NCBI RefSeq assembly: GCF_000344295.2
Contig: NZ_AOTD01000036.1
Coordinates: 1 to 33,769 of the forward strand
Reading direction: 5' to 3'
Origin: Campylobacter showae CC57C
GTDB taxonomy: Bacteria > Campylobacterota > Campylobacteria > Campylobacterales > Campylobacteraceae
DNA length: 33,769 bases
Shown here: in pieces, positions 1 to 8,640 of the stretch
How the letters are laid out: each line of letters begins with the position of its first letter
Position numbering within the stretch: position 1 is the stretch's first letter
Notes under the pieces: model-generated
The model's database searches: none
What the model was told of the DNA's origin: nothing
The model's input: the letters and a program-made list of their open reading frames with translations, nothing else
Made by a program: the position numbers and the translations under genes

Positions 1-593
1 GGCGCGGCAAGCTCCAGTGCCGCTGCATGCTCGCCGGCAAAATTTAAATAGGCGATCTCACCCGATGCCTCGCATGCTTCGCAGTCGGCCATATCGTCTT
101 TGGCGAGCTTTTTCCATAGTTCGTAGCTTGCCTTCGCCTCTCTAGCGTCGCCCATGTCTATGTTTTGATTCATCAAAGCCTTGTAGTAGGCAGCCAGCGA
201 GAGCTCCATGCGCTCGTAGTAAAACAGCATAGCTTCGTTTGCCTCGTCTATGAGCTCCTTTTCTATCACGGAGCTTTGAGCGACGCCCGAGACGATCCAT
301 TTAAATTTCCACAGGCAGTCTACAAAGTCGTCGAAATTCGGGTATTCGCTCTCGTTTTCCTTTAAATTTTTCGCGATGTAGTTCGTGAGCCACATTAGCG
401 CTCTGGTTCTTAAAAACGCGCCGAATTTTTCAAATTCGTCGTTTAAAACAAAGTCGCAAATTTGCGCGGAAAATACCAAATCCTGCGCCTCTACGGCGTC
501 TCTTATCTCGTCAAATAAAAACTCTTCTTTATCGGCTAACCTATCAAATTCTTTTAGCTTTTTATAAAGCTCTTCTAGCGTGCGCTCTTGCAT
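1..593 (-). CDS. Hypothetical protein, C-terminus beyond window
   Basis: The reverse strand reads openly from an ATG at 593 to the window edge, giving 197 residues and no stop. A purine-rich ribosome site (GAGGGG) lies just upstream of the ATG. The product is acidic, rich in Leu, Glu and Ala, and predicted almost wholly helical, with no signal peptide or membrane segment. Two closely spaced cysteines occur near residues 174-177 in DCEACEASGE. The helical, alanine-rich end visible near the window edge (EHAAALELAA) would suit a TPR-like repeat protein, but I do not recognise the family. It is divergent from pycB and separated from it by 109 bases. Confidence 0.75.
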   Translation of the reverse strand, partial: MQERTLEELYKKLKEFDRLADKEEFLFDEIRDAVEAQDLVFSAQICDFVLNDEFEKFGAFLRTRALMWLTNYIAKNLKENESEYPNFDDFVDCLWKFKWIVSGVAQSSVIEKELIDEANEAMLFYYERMELSLAAYYKALMNQNIDMGDAREAKASYELWKKLAKDDMADCEACEASGEIAYLNFAGEHAAALELAA

Positions 594-612
594 TTGCTCC
601 CCTCGTTAAACA

Positions 613-625
613 TTTTTGTGATAAT
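613..625 (+). promoter_or_regulatory. Candidate promoter for pycB
   Basis: TTTTTG at 613-618 is followed by T and GATAAT at 620-625. This is close to the Campylobacter housekeeping pattern of a T-rich stretch, TG and a TATAAT-like -10 box without a clear -35. It lies 78 bases before pycB. A second option is TATTAT at 636-641. Confidence 0.4.
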
Positions 626-702
626 GCTTTGATTTTATTATATCCACTTAATCTAAAACTAGGTAAAATTAGCACGATTTTGAAATTTGACAAGGCGGCA
701 AA

Positions 703-2523
703 ATGGCGAAAAAATTTATAGACGTTATGGATACTACCTTTAGAGACGGCTTTCAGTCGGTTTTCGGCGCGCGCGTGGCGATGGCTGATTTTTTACCCGC
801 GGTTAGCGCGGCTAAAGAGGCCGGCATAACGCACTTTGAGTTCGGCGGCGGGGCGCGGTTTCAGAGCCTTTATTTTTATTTGAACGAAGACGCGTTTGCG
901 ATGATGGATAAATTTCGCGAAACCGTCGGGCCCGAGGCAAACCTGCAAACTCTAAGCCGCGGCGTAAATACCGTGACGCTAGATACGGGCAGCCGCGAGC
1001 TAGTCGATCTGCACGCAAAGCTCTTTAAAAAACACGGCACGACCACGATACGAAACTTCGACGCGCTAAACGACGTGGAAAATTTAAAATATTCGGGCGA
1101 ACGCATCGCTCACCACGGACTAAAGCACGAAGCGGTCGTCACGATGATGGATCTGCCCGCGGGCTGTTCGGGCGCGCACGACGTGGCGTTTTACGAGCGG
1201 ATTTTGCGCGAAATTTTAGACGCGGGCATCCCGTATCACAGCGTTTGTTTCAAAGACGCCAGCGGCACCTCTAGTCCGCAAAAAGTGTATGAAACTATCA
1301 AAATGGCTCGCAAACTCCTCCCGCAAAATACCCACATCAGACTCCACACCCACGAAACCGCAGGCGTTAGCGTCGCTTGCTATATGGCTGCTCTAGAAGC
1401 CGGCGCAGACGGCATAGATTTAGCCGCAAGCCCGGTTAGCGGCGGCACCAGCCAGCCAGATATCCTAACGATGCTGCATGCCGTTAAGGGCAAAAACTAC
1501 GATCTGGGCGGACTTGACGTGGAGAAAATCTTAAAATACGAAAGCGTGCTAAATGAGTGCTTGAAAGATTATTTCCTGCCGCCTGAGGCCGTGCAGGTTA
1601 GCCCGCTCATCCCGTTTAGCCCGATGCCAGGCGGCGCGCTAACGGCAAATACCCAAATGATGCGCGATAATAATATCTTGGATAAATTCCCCGAAGTTAT
1701 CCTTGCTATGCGCGAAGTCGTACAAAAAGGCGGCTACGGCACGAGCGTGACGCCTGTGAGCCAGTTTTATTTCCAGCAGGCGTTTAACAACGTGATGTTT
1801 GGCCCATGGAAAAAGATCGCCGAAGGCTACGGTAAAATGGTGCTAGGCTACTTTGGCAAAACGCCGGTGGAGCCAGATAAGAGCGTAGTTAAGCTAGCTA
1901 GCGAGCAGCTAGGCTTAAAGCCGACCAAAGAGCACGCCATGGATATCGCGGACAAAGACGAGAGCAAGTCGCTTAAATTTACGCGCGAGCTGCTTAAAAA
2001 AGAGGGCATCGAGCCTAGCGAGGAAAATATCTTTATCGCTGCGGCGTGCAAGGAAAAAGGTATCGCGTTTTTAAAAGGCGAAGGCAAGGTAAATATCCGA
2101 AAAAAATCGACAAATGCGGCCGAAACGAGCGCGCCGACCCCTCGCGCGAAAACTCCGATAAACGAAAAATACAGCGTCACCGTAAATGGCAAAAAATTTG
2201 ACGTCGAGGTCGCCGACGCTGACGGCAAAGCCGAGATAAAAAGCGTAAAACCGGCAAGCGTAGCGCATATGCCGCCTCCTGAGCTCTCTCCGGCTAAAAC
2301 GACCGGCGGCAGCGGCGAACCGGTGAAAAGCACGCTTCCTGGAAACGTGCTTAAAATCCTAGTCGCAGTGGGCGATAGTGTGAAAAAGGGACAAAGGATG
2401 TTCGTGCTAGAAGCCATGAAGATGGAAATAGACGTAAACGCCCCAAAAGACGGGCTCGTAACCTCTATCGAGGTACAGCAAGGACAAACCGTAGCAAACG
2501 GTCAAATTTTAGCGAAAATTTAA
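703..2523 (+). CDS. pycB: Pyruvate carboxylase subunit B (carboxyltransferase plus biotin carrier)
   Basis: The 606-residue product carries the carboxyltransferase half of a two-subunit pyruvate carboxylase, which turns pyruvate into oxaloacetate. It opens with the family signature DTTFRDGFQS near residues 10-19, continues through a TIM barrel (LHTHETAG and AASPVSGGTSQPD regions), then a conserved C-terminal carboxyltransferase region. The last 75 residues are a biotinyl domain with EAMKMEID; the biotinylated lysine is K573. The biotin carboxylase subunit (PycA) is not in this window. The same architecture occurs in oxaloacetate decarboxylase alpha subunits, but no beta or gamma subunit follows, and the gene is paired with pckA as in C. 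jejuni, so pyruvate carboxylase is preferred. pckA starts 18 bases after the stop, which implies co-transcription. Confidence 0.93.
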   Translation: MAKKFIDVMDTTFRDGFQSVFGARVAMADFLPAVSAAKEAGITHFEFGGGARFQSLYFYLNEDAFAMMDKFRETVGPEANLQTLSRGVNTVTLDTGSRELVDLHAKLFKKHGTTTIRNFDALNDVENLKYSGERIAHHGLKHEAVVTMMDLPAGCSGAHDVAFYERILREILDAGIPYHSVCFKDASGTSSPQKVYETIKMARKLLPQNTHIRLHTHETAGVSVACYMAALEAGADGIDLAASPVSGGTSQPDILTMLHAVKGKNYDLGGLDVEKILKYESVLNECLKDYFLPPEAVQVSPLIPFSPMPGGALTANTQMMRDNNILDKFPEVILAMREVVQKGGYGTSVTPVSQFYFQQAFNNVMFGPWKKIAEGYGKMVLGYFGKTPVEPDKSVVKLASEQLGLKPTKEHAMDIADKDESKSLKFTRELLKKEGIEPSEENIFIAAACKEKGIAFLKGEGKVNIRKKSTNAAETSAPTPRAKTPINEKYSVTVNGKKFDVEVADADGKAEIKSVKPASVAHMPPPELSPAKTTGGSGEPVKSTLPGNVLKILVAVGDSVKKGQRMFVLEAMKMEIDVNAPKDGLVTSIEVQQGQTVANGQILAKI

Positions 2524-2541
2524 TCCAAAAAAGGAAGAAAA

Positions 2542-4119
2542 ATGGTAAACGAAATAGAAAAATTAGGTCTTAAGGACATCAAAAAAATCAACCACAACCT
2601 AAGCTACGACGAGCTTTTTGAGCTTGAAAAGGCGATGGGCGAGGGACGCGTGTCAAGTAACGGCACTTTTATGGTCGATACCGGCATCTTTACGGGTCGC
2701 AGCCCAAAGGATAAGTACTTCGTAAAGCAAGACCCGAGCCAAAAATACATCGCTTGGGGCAAGGTAAACCAGCCTATCTCAAAAGAGCTTTTCGATAAGC
2801 TTTTAGCCAAAGCTAAAGCCCAGCTAAGCGGCAAGGAAATCTTTATCCAAGATGCATTTTGCGGCGCTAGCGAAAAGAGTAAAAAGTCGGTCCGCTTCGT
2901 GACCGAAGTCGCGTGGCAGGCTCATTTCGTTAAAAATATGTTCATCCGTCCAAGCGAGAGCGAGCTAGCGGAATTTCATCCCGATTTTGTGGTTTTCAAC
3001 GCCTGCAAATGCAAAAACGAAGATTACGCGAGCGACGGGCTGCATTCCGACGTTTTTGTTATCTTTAACGTCGAGGAAAACGTCGCAGTTATCGGCGGCA
3101 CGTGGTACGGCGGTGAGATGAAAAAGGGCATTTTTTCGATGATGAACTACTGGCTGCCGCTTGCGGGCAAGATGTCGATGCACTGCTCGGCAAACGTTGG
3201 CAAGGATGGCGACACGGCGCTATTTTTCGGTCTAAGCGGCACGGGTAAAACGACGCTCTCGACCGATCCAAACCGCAAGCTAATCGGCGACGACGAGCAC
3301 GGCTGGGACGATGAGGGGATATTTAACTTCGAGGGCGGCTGCTACGCGAAATGCATAAATTTAGACCCGAGCAGCGAGCCTGAAATTTACGCCGCGATCA
3401 AACGCGACGCGCTACTTGAGAACGTGGTCGCCAACGAGGCTGGCGTCGTGGACTACAAAGACGGCAGCAAGACCGAAAACACCCGCGTTAGCTACCCGAT
3501 CTATCATATCGATAACTACGAACCAAGCTCTGCAGGCGGCCATCCGAAAAATATCATCTTCCTAACAGCCGACGCGTTCGGCGTTTTACCTCCGGTCGCA
3601 AAGCTAACCAAAGAGCAGGCTATGTATTATTTCCTAAGCGGCTACACAGCCAAAGTCGCAGGCACCGAGCGCGGTATCACCGAGCCCGTGGCAACATTTA
3701 GCGCGTGCTTCGGCGAGCCGTTTATGCCGCTGCACCCGACTGTTTACGCTAAGCTGCTGGGCGAAAAGATTGACAAACATAATGTCAGCGTCTATCTCGT
3801 AAATACCGGCTGGAGCGGCGGCGCATACGGCGTGGGCAAGCGAATGAGTATCAAAGCCACGCGCGCATGCATAAACGCGATCCTAGACGGCAGTATCAAA
3901 AAGTGCGAATTTGAAAATTTTGAAAAATTTAACCTCGCGATCCCAAAAGAGCTCGCAGGCGTCGAGACGCAGCTGCTAAATCCAATCAACACATGGGAAA
4001 ATAAGGACGAATACGTCGCGACTAGAGATAAACTAGCGAGCATGTTTGAGGCGAATTTCAAACGCTACGAGGACGTAAAAGAGGGTGTAGAATACGCAAA
4101 AGCCGGCCCTAAGGCTTAA
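2542..4119 (+). CDS. pckA: Phosphoenolpyruvate carboxykinase (ATP)
   Basis: ATP-dependent PEP carboxykinase interconverts oxaloacetate and PEP and is the gateway to gluconeogenesis in Campylobacter, which grows on amino and organic acids. The 525-residue length is normal for the family. Visible motifs are the substrate loop FTGRSPKDK (near residues 50-58), the kinase P-loop GLSGTGKTT (230-238, with K236), and the metal/nucleotide motif [18 protein letters not shown] just after it. The ATG is preceded by AAGGAAG. It lies directly downstream of pycB, so the enzyme making oxaloacetate and the enzyme consuming it are probably on one transcript. Confidence 0.97.
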   Translation: MVNEIEKLGLKDIKKINHNLSYDELFELEKAMGEGRVSSNGTFMVDTGIFTGRSPKDKYFVKQDPSQKYIAWGKVNQPISKELFDKLLAKAKAQLSGKEIFIQDAFCGASEKSKKSVRFVTEVAWQAHFVKNMFIRPSESELAEFHPDFVVFNACKCKNEDYASDGLHSDVFVIFNVEENVAVIGGTWYGGEMKKGIFSMMNYWLPLAGKMSMHCSANVGKDGDTALFFGLSGTGKTTLSTDPNRKLIGDDEHGWDDEGIFNFEGGCYAKCINLDPSSEPEIYAAIKRDALLENVVANEAGVVDYKDGSKTENTRVSYPIYHIDNYEPSSAGGHPKNIIFLTADAFGVLPPVAKLTKEQAMYYFLSGYTAKVAGTERGITEPVATFSACFGEPFMPLHPTVYAKLLGEKIDKHNVSVYLVNTGWSGGAYGVGKRMSIKATRACINAILDGSIKKCEFENFEKFNLAIPKELAGVETQLLNPINTWENKDEYVATRDKLASMFEANFKRYEDVKEGVEYAKAGPKA

Positions 4120-4137
4120 ATTTAAAGGGCGCGGGAT

Positions 4138-5541
4138 TTGAAAATTTACTTTGTAAAACGCGGGCTTAAATTTAGCCTTTTAGCCTGCGCCTTTTTTCTT
4201 GCGGGTTGCGATATCTTTGGTGGGCAGGGTCAAAGCTCCGCACTAAAGTCCGCCAAGCAGCCTGAGTTTTCTTTTGTTCCCGACTCCGACGCGGTTGCGT
4301 ATCTAAACGAGTATCGCCGCGGCTCCGGACTCCCTGCCCTAAAACCAAATCAAATTTTAAGCGAGGCTGCAAAAAATCACGCCGAATACAGTGCCCAAAA
4401 CGAATATATGGGGCACGACGAAGCGGCGGGACGGGCGAAATTTAGCGGCGCGACTCCGGCCGACAGAGCTCTAGCCGTGGGCTACAAATCAACTCTAGTG
4501 CTTGAAAACATCGCTTATAAAAGCGACTTTAAAGAGGCGGTGGACGGGCTATTTTCGGCGATCTATCACCGATTCGCGTTTTTAAATTTGAGTGTCGACG
4601 AGGTCGGCTACGCGCTCGCGTCCAAGGATAAATTTAACGCCTTCGTCTTTGAGATGGGCAACTCTAGGCTTAACGCATTTTGCGCTAAGGGTGCGAGCGA
4701 TACGGGCGCGGGGCGGTTTTATACCAACGTCTGCGCCGATAAAAATCTAAAAATCAAAGACGCCAAATTTGACAATTTCACGGGCGCGATGAAGCCCTAC
4801 GTTAAATTTCCCGACGCTACTGCCGTGACGCCCTATTTTAGCGGCGAGATCCCGGATCCCTTCCCTGAGTGCAAGATCACGGCAAATCCCGTTAGTATCG
4901 AGTTTAACGCGAACTCAAGCGAGGTAAAATTTAAAGATTTCGAGATATTTAAAGACGGGCGAAAGATCCAAAATTTGCACGTCATCACGAGCGCCAACGA
5001 TATAAACTCCAAATTTTCGTCCAAGCAGTTTGCCGCTTTTTCGCGAGAGGTTTTTGACTTTGGCGCGCAGTACGAGGCGGTTTTTAGCTACGAGCAAGCA
5101 GGCGCTCGAAATCAAAGCGCGCAAAACGCGGGCTCGCAGGTAAAGCAGATAAAGTGGAGCTTTAAAACCAAAACTCCTCAAAATCCGTATTTTGATGCGC
5201 GTGACGGCGACGTGCTAGGCGTGGATGCGGACAAGACCTACGAGATATTTTTCCGTCCCAAGGACTGCAACGACCTCATGACGCGCTACTCATATAAGGC
5301 TTCGGGCTTTATGACGCCTACGGTCGCGCAAAGCGGCACGAACACGCTAAGCGTGAAACTAAAAGGCATGGCGGGCGATACGCTAAGCATCGCCGCGGGC
5401 GGCATGAGCGTCAAGGTGCGACTCAAAACCAGCTCGCCAGAAGCCGTGCGCGAGAGGAGAGCGTTTTACGTCAAGGCTGGGCTGATGATCGCCGGCGTGA
5501 TCGTGATTTTTGCGCTGATCGGCAGAAAGATGAGACGGTAA
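4138..5541 (+). CDS. CAP-domain (SCP/PR-1) lipoprotein with C-terminal membrane helix
   Basis: The predicted start is TTG, 18 bases after pckA, with AAAGGG upstream. Residues 1-24 form a lipoprotein signal ending in FLAGC, with C24 as the lipidated cysteine; D25 follows it, the +2 aspartate that in E. coli favours retention in the inner membrane. Residues about 52-185 are a CAP domain: NEYRRGSGLPAL, AAKNHAEYSAQN, GHDEAAGR, ENIAY and VDEVGYAL match the family blocks. About 240 residues of probable beta-rich sequence follow, then a hydrophobic helix (AGLMIAGVIVIFALIG) and a basic tail GRKMRR. The function is unknown; bacterial CAP proteins are mostly uncharacterised envelope proteins. It may be read through from pckA. 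Confidence 0.85.
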   Translation: MKIYFVKRGLKFSLLACAFFLAGCDIFGGQGQSSALKSAKQPEFSFVPDSDAVAYLNEYRRGSGLPALKPNQILSEAAKNHAEYSAQNEYMGHDEAAGRAKFSGATPADRALAVGYKSTLVLENIAYKSDFKEAVDGLFSAIYHRFAFLNLSVDEVGYALASKDKFNAFVFEMGNSRLNAFCAKGASDTGAGRFYTNVCADKNLKIKDAKFDNFTGAMKPYVKFPDATAVTPYFSGEIPDPFPECKITANPVSIEFNANSSEVKFKDFEIFKDGRKIQNLHVITSANDINSKFSSKQFAAFSREVFDFGAQYEAVFSYEQAGARNQSAQNAGSQVKQIKWSFKTKTPQNPYFDARDGDVLGVDADKTYEIFFRPKDCNDLMTRYSYKASGFMTPTVAQSGTNTLSVKLKGMAGDTLSIAAGGMSVKVRLKTSSPEAVRERRAFYVKAGLMIAGVIVIFALIGRKMRR

Positions 5542-5766
5542 AATCAGTCTATATACTAAACCCGCCTCGCTTAGCTATTTATAAATTGCCGATTTTCGCA
5601 TTTGTGACAAAACGGCGTAAAGCCATTTTCATGAAGCGCATAAATGCTAAGATTTGCGTTTATACAAGCCGTTGCGTCTTATTTTGTCGGATATCTAGGG
5701 CACAATGTTTGGCGCAAGTAGCGGGGCCTAAAATTTCAAATTTACCATTTTGCGGTTACGGCGGAT
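5542..5766. other. Gap between convergent genes, no convincing gene
   Basis: This gap of about 225 bases separates the CAP lipoprotein from the convergent cyclophilin-like gene. A short forward open frame (5586-5789) has no ribosome site, a composition unlike a real protein, and runs into the end of the opposite gene. I see no strong terminator hairpin. Confidence 0.5.
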
Positions 5767-6183
5767 TTATTTTGCCGGCTCTATCTTGATCTCCCCGTCT
5801 TTTGCGACCAAGCCTACATCGCCATCTATCACGCCTAGGCGCACGATGCCCTCGTAGTAAGGCTGGTAGCCGTAGTAGATGACAAAGTTATTCCACGGAG
5901 CAAAGTACGAGATCTCGCCTTTTTTGCCGTCGCTACCGATTGGAGATCCGCTTATGTCAAGCCGTTTTGGCAGCTTAGCTACCTTTTCGCGTCCGCCGTA
6001 GTCCTCTAAATTTAGCGTTAGCGGCAGCTGTGCGGCAAAGCTTCTTGCTGTCGCCGTATCATCTAGGATCGCCGTAGCTTCGCCGCTAGAAGTCTTTAGG
6101 ACTATCTTTAAATTTTGCATTTTCTCTCCTGCTGCTAAATTTAACTCCGCAAAAAGCATAAAGACGGCTAAAATTTTTCTCAT
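5767..6183 (-). CDS. Cyclophilin-like fold protein, probably exported
   Basis: The C-terminal 117 residues match the small cyclophilin-like domain family: the alternating start NLKIVLKTSSGEATAILDD, then ARSFAAQLPLTLNLEDYGG, GEISYFAPWNNFVIYYG and a terminal region near LGVIDGDVG. The assigned start at 6183 adds a hydrophobic N-terminus (MRKILAVFMLFAELNLAAG) that could be a signal peptide. An internal ATG at 6120 (codon 22) has a much better ribosome site (AGGAGAG, five bases upstream) and would give a cytoplasmic protein. The gene is last in a three-gene minus-strand set, 17 bases after the dehydrogenase. The function of this family is not established. Confidence 0.8.
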   Translation of the reverse strand: MRKILAVFMLFAELNLAAGEKMQNLKIVLKTSSGEATAILDDTATARSFAAQLPLTLNLEDYGGREKVAKLPKRLDISGSPIGSDGKKGEISYFAPWNNFVIYYGYQPYYEGIVRLGVIDGDVGLVAKDGEIKIEPAK

Positions 6184-6200
6184 TTTTACGCTATCTAAAT

Positions 6201-7349
6201 TTATTTAGCCAGCTCAAGGATTTTGGCGATATTTTCCTTTGGATAGAGCTCTTGCATAGCCCAGGTCTTTGCATTTTCATAAGCCACGTCCACGATCTCA
6301 CTAAAAATCGCATCGCTATTTATATTTAGCTGCGATAGTCTTGTTGGAGTGCCTATCTTATCAAACCACGCTTTTAGCGCTTCTATGCCCTCATCTGCCG
6401 TTTTAAGTCCAAAAATTTCCCTCGCAAAACGCTCAAATACGCCTAAATTTCTATCCTTATACCACTTCATCCACGCAGGCATAACGACGCTTAGTCCCGC
6501 TCCGTGCGCGCAGTCCGTTACCGCACTCATCGCATGCTCGATCATATGATTTGGATACTCTATGCCTGACGTGCCAACCATAGTTATGCCGTTTAGCGCC
6601 ATCGTAGCAGCCCAGGCAAACTCAGCTCTAGCATCGTAATCATCAGGATTTTCGAGTAAAATTTCAGTCGTTTTGATGATAGTTTTGATGTTTGCTTCTA
6701 CCTGCATTCTGGCGATTAGCGGATAGTTTGTAGCCGTGAAATAGCCCTCGATGCTGTGCGCGATAACGTCGCTTGCGCTATAAACTAGATAGTCGCGGCT
6801 GACGGTGGCTTGTAGCTGCGGGTTTACGACGGATACTTTTGGGAAAAGACACGGCGCACCCAGATGAAACTTTAATTTAGCCGCCTCGTTGGTTACGACG
6901 CCGTTTTGATTCATCTCAGAGCCGGTTGCCGCTAGCGTGATGATGTCAAATACCATAAGCGATTCGGTCGGAGTTTTGCCTACGAAAAAGTCCCACACAT
7001 CGCCGTCGTATTTAGCTCCGGCAGCGACTGCTTTTGCAGAGTCTAGCACCGAGCCGCCGCCCACGACTAGCACGCTATCGGCGCCAAATTCACGAGCTAT
7101 TTTGATCGCCTCGTTTACTTTGCTTAGCACTGGATTTGACTTCACTCCGCCAAGCCCTATGAATTCGATGCCGTTTGCCTTTAGGCTATCAGTAGCTACG
7201 CCAAGCAGACCACTCTTTCTTACGCGCTCGCTGCCGTATAGCACGAGGGCTTTTTTAGCTCCAAATTCTCTCATATACTCGCCGATATGAGCCTCTTTGT
7301 CTTTGCCGAATTCTATTCTTACCGGATTATAAAATGTAAAATTTTCCAT
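6201..7349 (-). CDS. Iron-containing alcohol/aldehyde dehydrogenase, YqhD-like
   Basis: The 382-residue product is a group III (iron-type) alcohol dehydrogenase. N-terminal FYNPVRIEFGKD and the nucleotide loop GGGSVLDSAKAVA (residues 97-109) are family hallmarks. Metal ligands are visible as D194 and H198 (SASDVIAHSIEG) and as H268 and H282 (NHMIEHAMSAVTDCAHGAG). Their spacing and numbering agree with what I recall of E. coli YqhD, an NADPH-dependent aldehyde reductase that removes short-chain and lipid-derived aldehydes. The neighbours support this: a hydrolase upstream and a divergent AraC-type regulator resemble the yqhC-yqhD arrangement. The physiological substrate cannot be read from sequence; butanol dehydrogenase is an alternative label. 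Confidence 0.9.
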   Translation of the reverse strand: MENFTFYNPVRIEFGKDKEAHIGEYMREFGAKKALVLYGSERVRKSGLLGVATDSLKANGIEFIGLGGVKSNPVLSKVNEAIKIAREFGADSVLVVGGGSVLDSAKAVAAGAKYDGDVWDFFVGKTPTESLMVFDIITLAATGSEMNQNGVVTNEAAKLKFHLGAPCLFPKVSVVNPQLQATVSRDYLVYSASDVIAHSIEGYFTATNYPLIARMQVEANIKTIIKTTEILLENPDDYDARAEFAWAATMALNGITMVGTSGIEYPNHMIEHAMSAVTDCAHGAGLSVVMPAWMKWYKDRNLGVFERFAREIFGLKTADEGIEALKAWFDKIGTPTRLSQLNINSDAIFSEIVDVAYENAKTWAMQELYPKENIAKILELAK

Positions 7350-7394
7350 TGTTTTCCTTTTAAATTTACCCCCGCAAGGTGCAAGGGCAGCGGT

Positions 7395-8477
7395 TTATTT
7401 CAAAATTGCTTTGAAAAATTCCTCAAATTTGTCGTATGGGATCTTGTTGTTTTTATTGTCATATAGGTCTGTGTGCGCGGCGCCCGGGACTATAACTAGC
7501 TCTTTATTTTTGTTGCCAAGAGATTTAAAAGCGTCCTCGCTAAAGTATCTTGAGTGTGCTTTCTCGCCGGCTACGATAAGAGTCGGAGTTCTCATCTCGC
7601 TTGCGTAAGCAAGGATCGGCATATTTATAAACGAGATAGGATTTGTAACGATCCAGCCGCTCTCTCCGCTGTTTGAATTTACAGAGCGTTTGTGATATCC
7701 GCGCGGCGTGCGGTAAAAGTCCGCATATTCAGCTATAAACTGCGGCGTGCTTGCGTCTATCTTTTTTGGATCAACGTTTATCGCACCAGTATATACCGGT
7801 TTGCCATTTTTAGCATCGACCCAGCGTTGCTCGGCTAGCTTCTTTTTAGTTTTATATCTATCATCGGCGCCTATGCTATCGTTGTAGCCTTTTGCCATCA
7901 CTCGCGTCATATCATACATCGTGCTGGTTGCAACCGCCTTTATGCGAGGATCGCTAAGAGCTGCGTTTAGAGCAAAACCGCCCCAGCCACATATGCCTAA
8001 AATGCCGATCTTATCTCGATCTATATTGCTCTGGGTGCCTAGAAAATCCACCGCAGCGCTAAAATCCTCGGTATTTATCTCTGGGCTTGCTAAATTCCTC
8101 GGCACGCCGCCGCTCTCGCCCGTGTAGCTTGGATCAAAGGCAAGCGTGATAAAGCCGCGCTCGGCTAAAGTTTGGGCGTAAAGACCGCTCGATTGCTCTT
8201 TGACTGCGCCAAAAGGTCCGCTAAGTGCGATCGCAGCAGCTTTACCATGCAAATTTTTAGGCGTATAAAGATCGCCGACGATCTCCAGGCCGTAGCGATT
8301 TTTAAATTTAACTTTCTTGTGATCTACCTTATCGCTTTTAGCGAAAACTTTGTCCCACTCGCTTACCATAGAAACCGCCTCTAGCGGTGATTTTGCCACG
8401 TTTGTGTTAGCCATTGCATTGCCTCCTAAAATAAAACTTGACGTCATAAGCGCCGCCGCAAATTTCTTAAGATACAT
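7395..8477 (-). CDS. Alpha/beta hydrolase with signal peptide and cysteine nucleophile elbow
   Basis: The 360-residue product begins with a likely Sec signal (MYLKKFAAALMTSSFILGG, then NAMA before the cut). The mature part is an alpha/beta hydrolase: the oxyanion region IALSGPFGAVKEQ, the nucleophile elbow LGICGWGG with C163 where most relatives have Ser, and a C-terminal catalytic His at GAAHTDLYD (H335). An in-frame ATG at 8414 (codon 22) is preceded by AGGAGG and could start a cytoplasmic form. The dehydrogenase follows 45 bases downstream, so the two probably share a transcript. Dienelactone-hydrolase-like and S15/YcjY-like families are closest in appearance. The substrate is unknown. Confidence 0.85.
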   Translation of the reverse strand: MYLKKFAAALMTSSFILGGNAMANTNVAKSPLEAVSMVSEWDKVFAKSDKVDHKKVKFKNRYGLEIVGDLYTPKNLHGKAAAIALSGPFGAVKEQSSGLYAQTLAERGFITLAFDPSYTGESGGVPRNLASPEINTEDFSAAVDFLGTQSNIDRDKIGILGICGWGGFALNAALSDPRIKAVATSTMYDMTRVMAKGYNDSIGADDRYKTKKKLAEQRWVDAKNGKPVYTGAINVDPKKIDASTPQFIAEYADFYRTPRGYHKRSVNSNSGESGWIVTNPISFINMPILAYASEMRTPTLIVAGEKAHSRYFSEDAFKSLGNKNKELVIVPGAAHTDLYDNKNNKIPYDKFEEFFKAILK

Positions 8478-8527
8478 CTTTGTCTTTTCGGTTTTGATTT
8501 AGCTTTACAAGCTGTTTTGTAATGTGC

Positions 8528-8533
8528 ATTCTA
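8528..8533 (-). promoter_or_regulatory. Candidate -10 box for the hydrolase/dehydrogenase operon
   Basis: On the minus strand TGCTAGAAT gives an extended -10 box (TAGAAT at 8533-8528), 51 bases upstream of the hydrolase start. Confidence 0.35.
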
Positions 8534-8555
8534 GCAGGATTTTAAATTTTGCGAT

Positions 8556-8566
8556 AGAATGATTCT
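8556..8566. promoter_or_regulatory. Candidate operator palindrome between divergent genes
   Basis: AGAATgATTCT is a perfect 5+1+5 inverted repeat in the divergent promoter region. An additional AGAAT half lies on the minus strand at 8532-8528, inside the proposed -10 box. It could be a binding site for the adjacent AraC-type regulator, but such short repeats arise by chance. Confidence 0.25.
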
Positions 8567-8607
8567 CTAAATTTCATGCCTAATTCTGCAAATTTTCTAA
8601 AAAGGGG

Positions 8608-8613
8608 TATAAT
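8608..8613 (+). promoter_or_regulatory. Candidate -10 box for the AraC-type regulator
   Basis: A perfect TATAAT lies 27 bases before the regulator's ATG and follows a stretch rich in A and T. A weak purine-rich ribosome site (GAGGCGGAAAG) follows. Confidence 0.5.
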
Positions 8614-8640
8614 TTCATAAAATTTGAGGCGGAAAGCAAG

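Noticed and set aside
1848-2417. 189-codon open frame antisense to pycB
   Set aside because: Serine/leucine-rich mirror of a strongly coding strand; no ribosome site or family resemblance.
703-2523. Oxaloacetate decarboxylase alpha subunit of a sodium pump
   Set aside because: Architecture is the same, but no beta or gamma subunit gene is present and pckA follows as in the pyruvate carboxylase locus of C. jejuni.
5586-5789. Short forward open frame after the CAP lipoprotein
   Set aside because: No ribosome site, odd composition, and it overlaps the end of the convergent gene.
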